Shown one piece after another: positions 26,866 through 36,119 of a DNA stretch of 64,000 nt. The stretch's first letter is position 1. Each line of letters opens with the position of its first letter. A program made the translations under genes and the position numbers. Below the pieces are notes generated by a model. The model saw only the letters and a program-made list of their open reading frames with translations, ran no database searches and was not told where the DNA came from. This stretch comes from Sphingobacteriales bacterium TSM_CSM (GTDB lineage Bacteria; Bacteroidota; Bacteroidia; Chitinophagales; UBA2359): assembly GCA_002212725.1 (NCBI GenBank), contig MTCR01000103.1, positions 17,019 to 81,018 on the forward strand, written 5' to 3'.

Positions 26866-27501
26866 ATGAGTAAGGCTTATGTTTTTTTATTTCTTTGCTG
26901 CCTGTACAATCTTGTATTGGCGCAGCAGAGGGCAATAACCAACCGGGGTGAAGAGGTGATTTTATATGAAGACGGCACATGGGAATATGCCGAACAAGCA
27001 ACCGATACTGCCGATGCACCAATTGCAACGAACCCGACACCTTTTACCAAAAGCCAAGGAGCCGGTTTTATGGTAGAAAGTACCATTGTTGATGATGTAG
27101 AAGTTGCCGTTGACCCTGAAAAATGGCGTTTTCAGAGAACAAATGCTGCTGCAGCAGCAGAATATAAATTTGAGCATAAAAGCAAGCCGCTATATGCCAT
27201 GTTAATAGCCGAAGAAATGGAAATACCCATAAATTTGCTAAAAAAAGCCGCCCTGAGCAATGCCCGTGATGCGGCAGAAGATGCAAGAATTACCTATGAG
27301 GAATACAGGGTGGTAAACGGGCAAACTATGTTAATGATGGAAATAAAAGGAACTATTGAAGGAATGCCTTTTGCATATTTGGGGTATTATTATTCAGGCA
27401 GTACCGGAACCATACAATTAATATCCTATACTACTCAAAACTTCTTTGAACAAAATAAAAGTGAACTGGAAGAATTTTTGAACGGGTTGGTGGTAAGATA
27501 A
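26866..27501 (+). CDS. Secreted protein of unknown function
   Basis: A 211-residue exported protein. The start at ATG 26866 gives a clean signal peptide (MSKAYVFLFLCCLYNLVLAQ); the frame continues upstream into the PhyH gene. Just after the signal is a short bacterial motif, NRGEEVILYEDGTWEY, common at the start of secreted Bacteroidota proteins ('DGTW' module). The C-terminal about 120 residues (KPLYAMLIAEEMEIPINLLK ... GTIQLISYTTQNFFEQNKSEL) look like an alpha/beta domain seen in proteins that measure or bind small ligands. No family is recognised with confidence. Confidence 0.78.
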   Translation: MSKAYVFLFLCCLYNLVLAQQRAITNRGEEVILYEDGTWEYAEQATDTADAPIATNPTPFTKSQGAGFMVESTIVDDVEVAVDPEKWRFQRTNAAAAAEYKFEHKSKPLYAMLIAEEMEIPINLLKKAALSNARDAAEDARITYEEYRVVNGQTMLMMEIKGTIEGMPFAYLGYYYSGSTGTIQLISYTTQNFFEQNKSELEEFLNGLVVR

Positions 27502-27612
27502 CTATGTGCATTCAATAAAATCATTCTTCGTTTGCTATGTGGCACGGTGTTTAGGTTTTTAATTATTGAAATATATATTCAGACAGGTAAATACACACAT
27601 GCCATAACAGCA

Positions 27613-28731
27613 ATGGAAAAAAAAGCAACGCATAAATACTCCGTTTTTACCCGGCGCCTTTCTGAGGCATGGAATTATAAGGCGCCCATTTTAATTTCGG
27701 TGCCCTATTACTTTGCTCTTATCGGCAACATGCGGGTGGGTGAAGTATTAGCTGCTATTGCTGCATCCTATCTTACCATTTCGGGCATTGCCGGATTTGG
27801 TTATTTCATTAATGACCTTACCGATGCCAGACAAGACGCCTTAGCGGGTAAACCCAATGGCATTGCCGGGCTAACTAAGTTGCAGCAATTGGCAATCTTG
27901 CTATTCATATTGCTGCTTGCCTTCCTGCCCTGGCTGTATTTGCCTTTGCGAAAAAGCAATGCGCCGTTTTTAATATTGCAGTTTGTGTTGTTTATTTTAT
28001 ATTCAGTTCTTCCTTTCCGCCTGAAGGAAAGAGGGTTTGTAGGGGTACTCACCGATGCACTTTATGCACATATAAACCCATCGCTTCTGGCTGCCCTTAC
28101 TTTCATCATAATAACAGGCAAATCGGTATTGGAATTACGATATTACTTACTGTTCTTAATACTCTGGCAACTTTTTTTAGGTATCAGAAACATTGTGCAG
28201 CACCAGATTACCGATAAAGCAAATGACAGCAATGCAAATGTGCGGACATTTGTAGCGAATACCTCGTTTAAAGAACCAAGTAAATTAATAACCCACTTAG
28301 TACTGCCTTTAGAACTGTTATCGTTTATTTTGTTTTTTAGTTATTTGGGGCTACACGGCTTGGGTTGGCAAGGGGTTTCCTTTTGTTGCACTATGTTGCT
28401 GTTGCAGTTTATTACTTTTAGAAAAACCCCTGAGTTTAATGTGCCAACATGGAAACCGGCACTACTGATGGCAAACCAAACGTACCTTGTTTGGATGCCG
28501 TTGTCTCTACTGCTTTCTATTTGCACTTCCCGTTTGGAGTATTGTCTGTTACTTGTTCCACATATACTATTATTCCGGGAGGTGAAAACAAGGTCTGGTG
28601 CTTTATTGCTAAAGTTGGGGCAATTATTTTATTATCGCCTACCGCTGCCTTACTACACTTTGTCTGAAATTGTGTGGGAGATTAAACATAAATGGAAAGC
28701 GAAAAGTGGAGGGAGGCAGAGAAAACTTTAA
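27613..28731 (+). CDS. UbiA-family prenyltransferase-like membrane protein
   Basis: A 372-residue protein from ATG 27613, with about eight to nine membrane segments. First Asp-rich motif: NDLTDARQDALAGKPN (N67-D68-x2-D71-x3-D75), a near-ideal UbiA motif. The second is HQITDKANDSNANVRTF, matching the HQxxDxxxDxxAGxRT pattern. Both Mg2+-diphosphate sites are thus intact, unlike the more diverged copy at 21563. It probably transfers an isoprenyl or related group to an acceptor at the membrane. It may belong to the PhyH neighbourhood. Downstream (28804) is a strong terminator. Confidence 0.85.
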   Translation: MEKKATHKYSVFTRRLSEAWNYKAPILISVPYYFALIGNMRVGEVLAAIAASYLTISGIAGFGYFINDLTDARQDALAGKPNGIAGLTKLQQLAILLFILLLAFLPWLYLPLRKSNAPFLILQFVLFILYSVLPFRLKERGFVGVLTDALYAHINPSLLAALTFIIITGKSVLELRYYLLFLILWQLFLGIRNIVQHQITDKANDSNANVRTFVANTSFKEPSKLITHLVLPLELLSFILFFSYLGLHGLGWQGVSFCCTMLLLQFITFRKTPEFNVPTWKPALLMANQTYLVWMPLSLLLSICTSRLEYCLLLVPHILLFREVKTRSGALLLKLGQLFYYRLPLPYYTLSEIVWEIKHKWKAKSGGRQRKL

Positions 28732-28803
28732 TTATTCTTACCCTTTTCTATATTGTTTCAGTATTCGCAAAACCGAATAAATCAGTTACAATATAAACCC
28801 AAA

Positions 28804-28840
28804 AAAGAGGAGGCTGCCTTTTTTGAACAGCCTCCTCTTT
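28804..28840. terminator. Bidirectional terminator between convergent genes
   Basis: A perfect 13-bp stem (AAAGAGGAGGCTG at 28804-28816 with CAGCCTCCTCTTT at 28828-28840) and an 11-nt loop, with A/T runs on both sides. It sits between the UbiA-like gene (ends 28731, plus) and the BNR protein (ends 28860, minus) and can serve both. Confidence 0.85.
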
Positions 28841-28859
28841 GGTATGATAATTAAACTGC

Positions 28860-31800
28860 TTAAAACCTTAAGGTATGTCTTAGCAGTAGTTCCATGTTTC
28901 TGGCTTCAGCCTCATTTTTTGGCATGGGTGCGCCACCCATTTGTTCTTCTTTATCAAATTGCTCGCGGGTGGTGGGTTGTATTGTTTGTAACCCTTCGGT
29001 GGCAAGTTGTTCATTTATGGTGATGATGTCGCCTGCCATTAATTTTTCAAGCATAGCTTTTGTTCTGCTGATTTCCTGCCCTATAGCATATAAGCGGTTT
29101 AGTTGCGATTCGGTAGGTTTTCCGTCATAACCGCTTATGGCGCTGTATAATTCGCTTAATTTTTCTCTAAGCCTGATTTCGCCGCTAATGGCGGTAGTTT
29201 TTTTGGTTGCCATCATTTCTTTGCGTTGTATGTCCATTTGGTTTGCCAGTTCAGTGAGCTTGCTTTGCAGGGCAGTGTTTTTAGTTTTAGACGCCCTGTC
29301 TTTGCTCTGTTCCATAACATCGGTAACTTGTTTGGCTACAAACGACAGTTCTTCCAGCATATCATAGGCAAGATTGGTGGCTTCTAATTGCGCCTGTCTG
29401 TCGGAAACGGTATGCATTGATTTTTCTTCAAAGGCAATACTCATTTTGGTAGTAAAGGTTTGGTCGCCTTTTACCATTTTTATGGTATATTGACCGGGTG
29501 GCAGGCTGGGGCCAAAGGTAGCCTGGTAATCAAGGCTTTGCGATGCGGGCACTTTGGGTGGTTTGCGTCGGGTTGCCCATTTTACGCGGTTAATACCTTT
29601 GCGTTTTCCTGCCGGCAATTCCGATACTTTTTCCCCTTTGTCGTTATATATCTGAAGGTACATATCGCCAAATACATGCCTTTTTTTCAGGTAGTAGGTA
29701 ATGATGGCTGTAGAACTGGGATTGCGCCCCACAAATTCCTGGTCGCCCGAAAAAGCCTGTACACTGCCGGGAGTCCTTATAACATATGGTTCTTGTTCAA
29801 GAAATGCCACATCTTGCTCCAGCAATTGCGGTGTAATTTGCCTTAGCGGGGTAACATCGTCTATAATAAACACCCCGCGTCCGTGTGTGGCAACTACCAG
29901 GTCGTCTTCGGCGGGGTGAATAACCATATCATATACCGGCACCTGCGGAAAATTGCCTTTAAACCTCACCCAATTAGAGCCGCCGTCAACCGAAACGTAC
30001 AACCCCATTTCGGTTCCTAAAAATAGCAGGTTTTTGTTTTTTCGGTCCTCCTTTATTACCCGGCAAAACGTGGGTATTTTATCGGTGGTAAGCAAAGTCC
30101 ATGTTTTACCATAATCTGTGGTTTTAAATACATAGGGTTTTTTATCGCCTTGTGTATGCCCGTCAAAAACGACATAGGCGGTTCCTTTGTCAAAACGGCT
30201 TGCTTCAATATAACTGCACCATGTGTTGGCAGGCAAACCGGTAATGTTGCCTGTGGTATTGCTCCAGTTTTTACCCCCATCGGTTGTAACCTGCAAATTG
30301 CCATCATCGGTGCCTGCCCAAATAATATTGGCATCTAAAGGCGACTCGGAAATGGTAAATATGGTGCAATGGTTTTCGGCAGTAGAATTGTCAACCGTAA
30401 GACCGCCGGATTCTTCCTGTTTAAGTTTTTCGGGATTATTGGTGGTTAAATCGGGCGAGATTTTTTGCCAGGTATCGCCTTTATCTGTTGAACGGTACAA
30501 AAACTGCGCACCAACGTACAAAGCGCCGCTTTTCTCGCCAAAGGTGTAAGGCGTGTTCCAGTTAAAGCGCAACATGTCTTTTGCCTGCTCGGCATAGGGG
30601 CGTATTTGCTTAAACTCTCCTGTTTTTTTGTAATATCGCACAATATTACCGCCCTGCCATTGCCAGTACAAAATATTGCTGTCATCGTTATCGGGAAAAG
30701 CATTGAATCCATCGCCAAAACCAACACTTTTCCAGTCGGCATTGGTTATGCCGCCGGCTGTTCTGGAAGGAGCCATCCACGAGCCATTGTCTTGTAAGCC
30801 GCCATAAACGTTATAAGGGCGCTCATTATCTACGGTAACATGGTAAAACTGCGAAACGGGCAGGTTTTGCATAAAACTCCAGGTATTACCTTTGTCGTTT
30901 GATACATATACGCCACCGTCGGTTCCAAGGTACATCAACCGGTTGTTGGCAGGCGAAATCCAGAAGGCATGAAGGTCAACATGGTAATTACCGCCTTCTA
31001 CTGCTGCGCCCGAAAATGTGCGCCCGCCATCGTTACTTACCTGTAGTATGAAACCGGGTTTATACACCCTGTCGGGTTCCTGCGTATCGGGGGTAATATT
31101 TGAAAAATAAAACGGTCGCTCGTTTACCGCGGTGGAGGTGTTCATGAGTTGCCAGGTTTTACCTTCGTCAAGAGAGCGGTAAAGCCCTGTTTTTTCCGAT
31201 TCAATGATGGCATAAGCAGCATAGGGCGCCACCGGCGATACAGCTACGGCAATGCGGCCTAATTCGGTTTCGGGCAATCCGTTGCCTTGCAGTTTTTTCC
31301 ATGTTTTACCCCCGTCAACCGATTGGTACAATCCGCTGCCCTTGCCGCCCGAACGGAAAGTATGCGGTTGCCTGCGGAAATCCCACATGCCGGCATACAA
31401 AATATTGGGGTTGTTTGGGTGCATACAAACCGAAGCACAACCGGTATTTTCATCAACATACAGTATTTTGTTCCATGTTTTACCGCCATCGGTAGTTTGA
31501 AACAAGCCCCTTTCGGTATTTGCTCCCCACAAATGCCCTAATGCGGCTACATACACTACATCGGAGTTTTGCGGGTGTACCAGTATGCGCGAAATGCGTT
31601 CGGAGTTTTGTAAACCCAGGGGTTCCCATTTTTCGCCACCGTTGGTGGTTTTATATACCCCGTTGCCTACCGATGTGCTGTTGCGGGTCCAAGGTTCGCC
31701 GGTGCCCACCCAAACCGTATCGGGGTGTTGCTGGTCTATGGCAATAGCGCCAATGCTTTGCGGGTGTTCGTCAAAAACTGCTTTAAACGTTGTGCCGCCG

Positions 31801-32060
31801 TTTTTCGATTTCCAAACGCCACCGCCGGCAGCACCAACATACAGCAAACGGGGGTCTTTGTTACAGGCATCAAGGGCAGCTATGCGGCCGCTCATAGCAG
31901 CAGGGCCAATTTGGCGTGCTTCTATTTCGCCAAAAGTGTTTTCATCTATTTGTGCAGTGGCGGCAGTTTGAGCATAAATAATCTGAATAGCAATGCCTAA
32001 ATTCAAAGGCAAAGATATTGCAAGCAATATAAATAGTTTGGGTAGTGAAATATGTTTCAT
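28860..32060 (-). CDS. Sortilin/VPS10-like BNR-repeat exported protein
   Basis: A 1066-residue exported protein with signal peptide (SLPKLFILLAISLPLNLGIAI...YAQ). Residues about 40-760 form beta-propellers with about ten Asp-boxes (SxDxGxTW): SKNGGTTF, TTDGGKTW, SVDGGKTW, SLDEGKTW, SNDGGRTF, SNDKGNTW, STDKGDTW, TTDGGKNW, TTDYGKTW, SVDGGSNW. This places it with sortilin/VPS10-type 'glycosyl hydrolase'-annotated proteins that are common in Bacteroidota, where hydrolase activity is unproven. The rest is a beta domain (GMYLQIYNDKGEKVSELP-like) and a helical C-terminus. No T9SS domain is visible. It probably binds or processes extracellular protein. Confidence 0.88.
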   Translation of the reverse strand: MKHISLPKLFILLAISLPLNLGIAIQIIYAQTAATAQIDENTFGEIEARQIGPAAMSGRIAALDACNKDPRLLYVGAAGGGVWKSKNGGTTFKAVFDEHPQSIGAIAIDQQHPDTVWVGTGEPWTRNSTSVGNGVYKTTNGGEKWEPLGLQNSERISRILVHPQNSDVVYVAALGHLWGANTERGLFQTTDGGKTWNKILYVDENTGCASVCMHPNNPNILYAGMWDFRRQPHTFRSGGKGSGLYQSVDGGKTWKKLQGNGLPETELGRIAVAVSPVAPYAAYAIIESEKTGLYRSLDEGKTWQLMNTSTAVNERPFYFSNITPDTQEPDRVYKPGFILQVSNDGGRTFSGAAVEGGNYHVDLHAFWISPANNRLMYLGTDGGVYVSNDKGNTWSFMQNLPVSQFYHVTVDNERPYNVYGGLQDNGSWMAPSRTAGGITNADWKSVGFGDGFNAFPDNDDSNILYWQWQGGNIVRYYKKTGEFKQIRPYAEQAKDMLRFNWNTPYTFGEKSGALYVGAQFLYRSTDKGDTWQKISPDLTTNNPEKLKQEESGGLTVDNSTAENHCTIFTISESPLDANIIWAGTDDGNLQVTTDGGKNWSNTTGNITGLPANTWCSYIEASRFDKGTAYVVFDGHTQGDKKPYVFKTTDYGKTWTLLTTDKIPTFCRVIKEDRKNKNLLFLGTEMGLYVSVDGGSNWVRFKGNFPQVPVYDMVIHPAEDDLVVATHGRGVFIIDDVTPLRQITPQLLEQDVAFLEQEPYVIRTPGSVQAFSGDQEFVGRNPSSTAIITYYLKKRHVFGDMYLQIYNDKGEKVSELPAGKRKGINRVKWATRRKPPKVPASQSLDYQATFGPSLPPGQYTIKMVKGDQTFTTKMSIAFEEKSMHTVSDRQAQLEATNLAYDMLEELSFVAKQVTDVMEQSKDRASKTKNTALQSKLTELANQMDIQRKEMMATKKTTAISGEIRLREKLSELYSAISGYDGKPTESQLNRLYAIGQEISRTKAMLEKLMAGDIITINEQLATEGLQTIQPTTREQFDKEEQMGGAPMPKNEAEARNMELLLRHTLRF

Positions 32061-32275
32061 GGAGTGGTGAAATTGAAAAAGGTAAAAAAAACTGGAAAGA
32101 ATGTGCAGGGCATGACCGGTTGCCCGACGATGCCTGTAAAGTTAGCGCAAAGCAATTTGTTAATAAAAAGCCCGAATTTCTGTTTCGTTCCCGAACTGGC
32201 AGGCAGTTATTGTATGGAGAAACAGATTACAGGTTTACAAAGCCTTGCGCTAACCATGTGGCCGTAGAGCAGCAA

Positions 32276-33097
32276 TTAGTCGCCGCTGCTTTTTTTCTTT
32301 TTAGATTTTTTGGGTTTTGCGTCTTTGGTTTTTTCGGCACCTTTTTCGGTACTTACCGTTTTGGTTTCCCCTTTAGGCATGGAAAAAATGGCGTTGTCAA
32401 TTTCGGGATTTAGTTTAATATCCTCAATTACAATTTGCGAAACAACCTGTCCCTGCATTTTGGTTTCAATGTTGTGGGCAAAAGCCATTCCTTCAATTTG
32501 TTTGTAATTGCTGAAAAAGGTTTCCGATTCCATGTCGTTGCCCTGAATTTTTACCTTCGATTTGGTTTTGAGCAGCACATAGGTGTCGGCATCAATATAA
32601 TAGGTAAACTGTTCGCCGGTGGCATTGGTGAGTTTTACCTTATATACTTTTGAACCTTCCATATCTTCGGTGCCTTCCAGTTCTGCCTTGTAGCCTTTTT
32701 CGGCATAATTATACAACTGTCCGTCAATATCGGACTGAATTTTTATGCTACGCAACTGGTCTTCGTTCATTAATTGCGGTTCAATGGCTCCGGCAAAAGG
32801 GTTAATACTCCAGCCGGTTTTACCGTCATACGCCTCAATAAACTGCTGCCCCTGGAAACTGCTTTCCGTTTTCATCATATCGGGGCGTTTTTGTGTCATA
32901 GTCATAGGTATGGTTATCATGCCCCCTTGCACAATAACTTTGCCCGAACAGGCAAAACTGTTCAGTTTAGAAATTTGGGCTTGTCCAATAGCTTCAAAAT
33001 GGTTTTTCAGCACTTCGTCTAAGTCTTGTGCTTTTACACTGTTAGCGCTAAAAGCCAGCAAACTCAATACAGATAAGCATAAAATAAACTTTTTCAT
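32276..33097 (-). CDS. LolA-like outer-membrane-lipoprotein-sorting family protein
   Basis: A 273-residue exported protein with signal peptide (FILCLSVLSLLAFSANSVKA). The body has the half-barrel pattern of LolA/LolB-type proteins: LNSFACSGKVIVQGGMITIP, TMTQKRPDMMKTESSFQGQQ, EAYDGKTGWSINPF, YYIDADTYVLLKTKSK, FSNYKQIEGMAFAHNIETK. Such proteins often carry lipids or hydrophobic factors, but similarity does not prove lipoprotein transport. The C-terminal about 30 residues are an extreme Lys-rich tail (KPKKSKKKKSSGD). It is followed on the minus strand by the BNR protein with a 215-nt gap, so it may be transcribed separately. Confidence 0.82.
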   Translation of the reverse strand: MKKFILCLSVLSLLAFSANSVKAQDLDEVLKNHFEAIGQAQISKLNSFACSGKVIVQGGMITIPMTMTQKRPDMMKTESSFQGQQFIEAYDGKTGWSINPFAGAIEPQLMNEDQLRSIKIQSDIDGQLYNYAEKGYKAELEGTEDMEGSKVYKVKLTNATGEQFTYYIDADTYVLLKTKSKVKIQGNDMESETFFSNYKQIEGMAFAHNIETKMQGQVVSQIVIEDIKLNPEIDNAIFSMPKGETKTVSTEKGAEKTKDAKPKKSKKKKSSGD

Positions 33098-33252
33098 TTT
33101 CTACAAATTTTTCGGTTAAGGTGTGTTGTGTTTTTTTATTTACTCAATGTAATGTAACGGGTAATGTGTAGCAGCCTGTATTGTTAAAATTACATTTTCC
33201 GTGGAAAAAATTATATTGCACGTGTGTGGTCATGTTTATGACTGCACGGTAT

Positions 33253-33948
33253 TCAGGGCAGTATAGAAAAAGAGCGGGTTTCCGACCAATTGCTTTGTTC
33301 ATTACTGTTGGTTGCCATAACCCGCCAAAAATACATGCCCGGCACAAAGTTTTGAACCGTGCGCGAGGGCAGAACAAGATTGGCATTGTTATACAAGATT
33401 TCCGAAAAATCTTGCTTGCCCGAAATTTGGAGTCTGTATTGCAGGGCTGCCGGAACAGTTTGCCAGGTAAATGTTTGTGTTGTGCCTTGCAATTGTGCAT
33501 TTGATTGTGGTAAAAGCAGTTGCGGGCTAATAAGTTGAGAGCCTGTGCAATTTTCGGGCATTGCAGTATAAACCGAAAATGCCAGTGCAGCCGACCACAA
33601 ACTGCTGCCTGTTTGGGTAACTGTATTCATTCTGCACCGGTAATTGCCATTCAGCAGGTTGAGCAGTTGCGTGGTTTGGTTTGCCTGTGGTTCTAAATGC
33701 AGCAGTAATGAGCCGCCGGCAGCAAAAAAAGTATCGGTTGCAATTTGCAGGGTATAGTACAGCGCTTGTTCAACTGTTTGCCATTGCAGGAGTACACAGT
33801 TGCCGTTTACGCTATTTGGGGGCGGGTACAAAATAGCAGGGGGAGAGGGCAAAGGTTGTTCGTCTGCAGGTAAAACGGTTTCGGTTTCTTTGTGGCAGGA
33901 ACTGATGAAACAAAATAAAACCAGCAATTTTGTTAAGGCGGTTTTCAT
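33253..33948 (-). CDS. Lipoprotein with two Fn3-like repeats
   Basis: A 231-residue surface-type lipoprotein; lipobox FISSC near residue 18, then a proline-rich linker. Two Fn3-like modules follow: ILYPPPNSVNGNCVLLQWQT...YYTLQIATD and QLLLPQSNAQLQGTTQTFTW...YRLQISGKQDF, each closing in a W/YFWRV-type strand. It has no catalytic residues and is likely a binding or structural protein of the outer membrane. Its function is unknown. Confidence 0.8.
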   Translation of the reverse strand: MKTALTKLLVLFCFISSCHKETETVLPADEQPLPSPPAILYPPPNSVNGNCVLLQWQTVEQALYYTLQIATDTFFAAGGSLLLHLEPQANQTTQLLNLLNGNYRCRMNTVTQTGSSLWSAALAFSVYTAMPENCTGSQLISPQLLLPQSNAQLQGTTQTFTWQTVPAALQYRLQISGKQDFSEILYNNANLVLPSRTVQNFVPGMYFWRVMATNSNEQSNWSETRSFSILP

Positions 33949-34015
33949 GAATATTTTACTAATTTAGGTTGTACCTTTGTTGGTGATGTTCTTACCTAAA
34001 TTCCTTTTATTTTAC

Positions 34016-34041
34016 CGCAAAGAACGCAAAGTTCCGCAAAG
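34016..34041. repeat. Three short direct repeats CGCAAAG
   Basis: CGCAAAG occurs at 34016, 34025 and 34035, followed by a T-run and CTTTGG. It lies in a 270-bp gap between the nucleoside transporter and the Fn3 lipoprotein. It may be a regulator site, a folded RNA element or a dispersed intergenic repeat; the sequence alone does not decide. Confidence 0.5.
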
Positions 34042-34218
34042 TTTTTTTTGCTCTTTGGTCAATGCTTCCAATGAGCAAGGAACAACAGAAAATGCCGGGA
34101 TTTACAGATAGCACCTAAATAGTTGTGTATATTTTTATTGCAACAGCGCAATGAAGTCCTGACCTTATAATTAAACTATGCGTTATTCTTACCGCAAAAC
34201 CGCTCAGGTTGCCTACAT

Positions 34219-36000
34219 TTACCCCACTATCATACCGGCAATTACGGCGGTAAACAGGCAGGCAATGGTTCCGCCCAGCAGGGCATAAAGCCCCAAATGT
34301 GCCAAAACATGCCTTTGCCCGGGCGCCAAGGAACCTATACCGCCCAGTTGTATGCCAATTGACCCCACATTTGAAAAACCGCACAGGGCGTAAGTAGCAA
34401 TAATGAGCGATTTAGGGTCGGTTAAAATGCCAAGGTCTTTCATGTTGCCCATGGTAACATAAGCCACAAATTCATTGATAATGGTTTTTTCTCCCAACAA
34501 CTGTCCAACGGCAACCACATCTGCATTTGGAGTGCCCATTAACCAGGCTATCGGGGCAAAAATAAACCCAAAAATATACTCTAAACGCAAGCCGCTGAAT
34601 TTACCGTCGCTAACAGACATTATCCAACTGTTAATGCCCGTGTAGTGCCCAATAATATCAAATAAAATAGAATTTACCATGGCCATCAGCGCTATAAACA
34701 CCAGCAGCATGGCGCCAACATTTACGGCAAGTTTCAATCCATCGGTAGTGCCGTTGGCAATGGCATCGAGCAGGTTGCTGCCAATCTTGTCTTTGGAAAT
34801 ATTCAGTTCGGTATCAATTACCTCGGTTTGCGGCAGCAATATTTTTGAGGCCACAATGGCTGCCGGCGCCGACATGATAGAGGCCGAAAGCAGGTGTGTG
34901 GCAAACAGCAACTGTTGTGCAGGGTCGTCGCCGCCAAGAAAACCAACATAGGCTGCAAACACGCCGCCTGCAATAGTGGCCATGCCGCCAACCATAAGAC
35001 ACAAAATTTCGGAGCGGGTCATTCGGGCAATATAAGGTTTAACCAGCAGCGGCGCTTCGGTTTGACCAATAAAAATGTTGGCTGCTGCCGAAAGGCTTTC
35101 AGCGCCCGATAGTTTCATGGCCTTGCTCATTACCCAGGCAAACACATACACTATTTTTTGCAAAATACCCAAATAGTACAACGCCGATGAAAAGGCGGAG
35201 AAAAAAATAACGGTGGGCAATACCTTAAAAGCAAAAATAAACCCGAAAGTAGTGGTATTGGTAACCAAATCGCCAAACAAAAATTGCGCGCCTTGTGAGG
35301 TAAAGCCCAACACCGCCACAAAAAAACCGGAAATGCCCTCAAAAATGGTGCGTACAAACGGCACCTTCAATACGCCAATGGCAAACACTATTTGCAGCAA
35401 TATGCCCGCGGCCACTAATTTCCAGTTTATGGCGCGGCGGTTCATGCTAAAAAGATAACTAATAACAATTAGCGCCAAAATGCCAATAATGCCTCGTAAA
35501 ATACTGTTGTTAATGAGTTTGTTGAAAAAACTGCTATCTTCCTGCCAAACTAACTGGTAGGTTTTGCCCTCGCCACTGAGGGTTAATGTATTATTGCTTA
35601 ATTCCTGTATGGTGAGTGCGCGCGGTAGCTGCCATTTTGGTTTTGGCGGTGCGGCGGAAAGGCTGTCGGCATTTGCTACTGCGGCTGTGTCTGCTGCAAT
35701 AGCGCTTGTGGTGGTGTCTTTGCTTACGGGCAACCGTCTGGCATTTATGGCAACAGGGGTTATTTCAAGGGTTTTACCGTTTTCTTTCCATTTGCCGCTA
35801 ATTCTAACCGTATCTTCAATGTATAGAAAACTCTTGCCCAATATATTATCGTTCAGGATGAGTTTAATTTGTCCGTCCTGAGTTTGCCAATTGTGTATAA
35901 GGGTTTGTGCCGGGGCAGTAATGTAAACTGCCAGAAATAGCGCTAAGCCCAATACTTGTCTGCATAAAAAGCCACACCCGAATTTACTGCCCAAAGCCAT
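34219..36000 (-). CDS. Concentrative nucleoside transporter (CNT family) with extra N-terminal periplasmic domain
   Basis: A 593-residue inner-membrane protein. The C-terminal about 420 residues are a CNT-type Na+- or H+-coupled nucleoside symporter: VLPTVIFFSAFSSALYYLGI, SLSAAANIFIGQTEAPLLVK, GGMATIAGGVFAAYVGFLGG, NEFVAYVTMGNMKDL and ATYALCGFSNVGSIGIQLGG all match conserved nucleoside- and ion-site regions. Unusually, an N-terminal signal (cleavage after ITAPA) is followed by about 130 residues of beta-rich soluble sequence (IHNWQTQDGQIKLILND ... SGEGKTYQLVWQED), which would face the periplasm before the first transport helix. Typical bacterial CNTs are about 400 residues. The added domain may bind a substrate or a partner (inference). 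It is a single gene. Confidence 0.93.
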   Translation of the reverse strand: MALGSKFGCGFLCRQVLGLALFLAVYITAPAQTLIHNWQTQDGQIKLILNDNILGKSFLYIEDTVRISGKWKENGKTLEITPVAINARRLPVSKDTTTSAIAADTAAVANADSLSAAPPKPKWQLPRALTIQELSNNTLTLSGEGKTYQLVWQEDSSFFNKLINNSILRGIIGILALIVISYLFSMNRRAINWKLVAAGILLQIVFAIGVLKVPFVRTIFEGISGFFVAVLGFTSQGAQFLFGDLVTNTTTFGFIFAFKVLPTVIFFSAFSSALYYLGILQKIVYVFAWVMSKAMKLSGAESLSAAANIFIGQTEAPLLVKPYIARMTRSEILCLMVGGMATIAGGVFAAYVGFLGGDDPAQQLLFATHLLSASIMSAPAAIVASKILLPQTEVIDTELNISKDKIGSNLLDAIANGTTDGLKLAVNVGAMLLVFIALMAMVNSILFDIIGHYTGINSWIMSVSDGKFSGLRLEYIFGFIFAPIAWLMGTPNADVVAVGQLLGEKTIINEFVAYVTMGNMKDLGILTDPKSLIIATYALCGFSNVGSIGIQLGGIGSLAPGQRHVLAHLGLYALLGGTIACLFTAVIAGMIVG

Positions 36001-36119
36001 AAAAATGCTTGTTTGAAGTGTAAAAATAAGGGTGCAAATTAGGTATTTTTAATGAAAACGTACTTGCCGCCTCATTTTTACTTTCACAAAACATGTGCAA
36101 ATGCACTCGGGTAAATTGG

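Noticed and set aside
33972..33979. TACCTTTG box on the plus strand
   Set aside because: No TTTG lies 19-21 nt upstream and no plus-strand gene follows, so it is probably a chance match.
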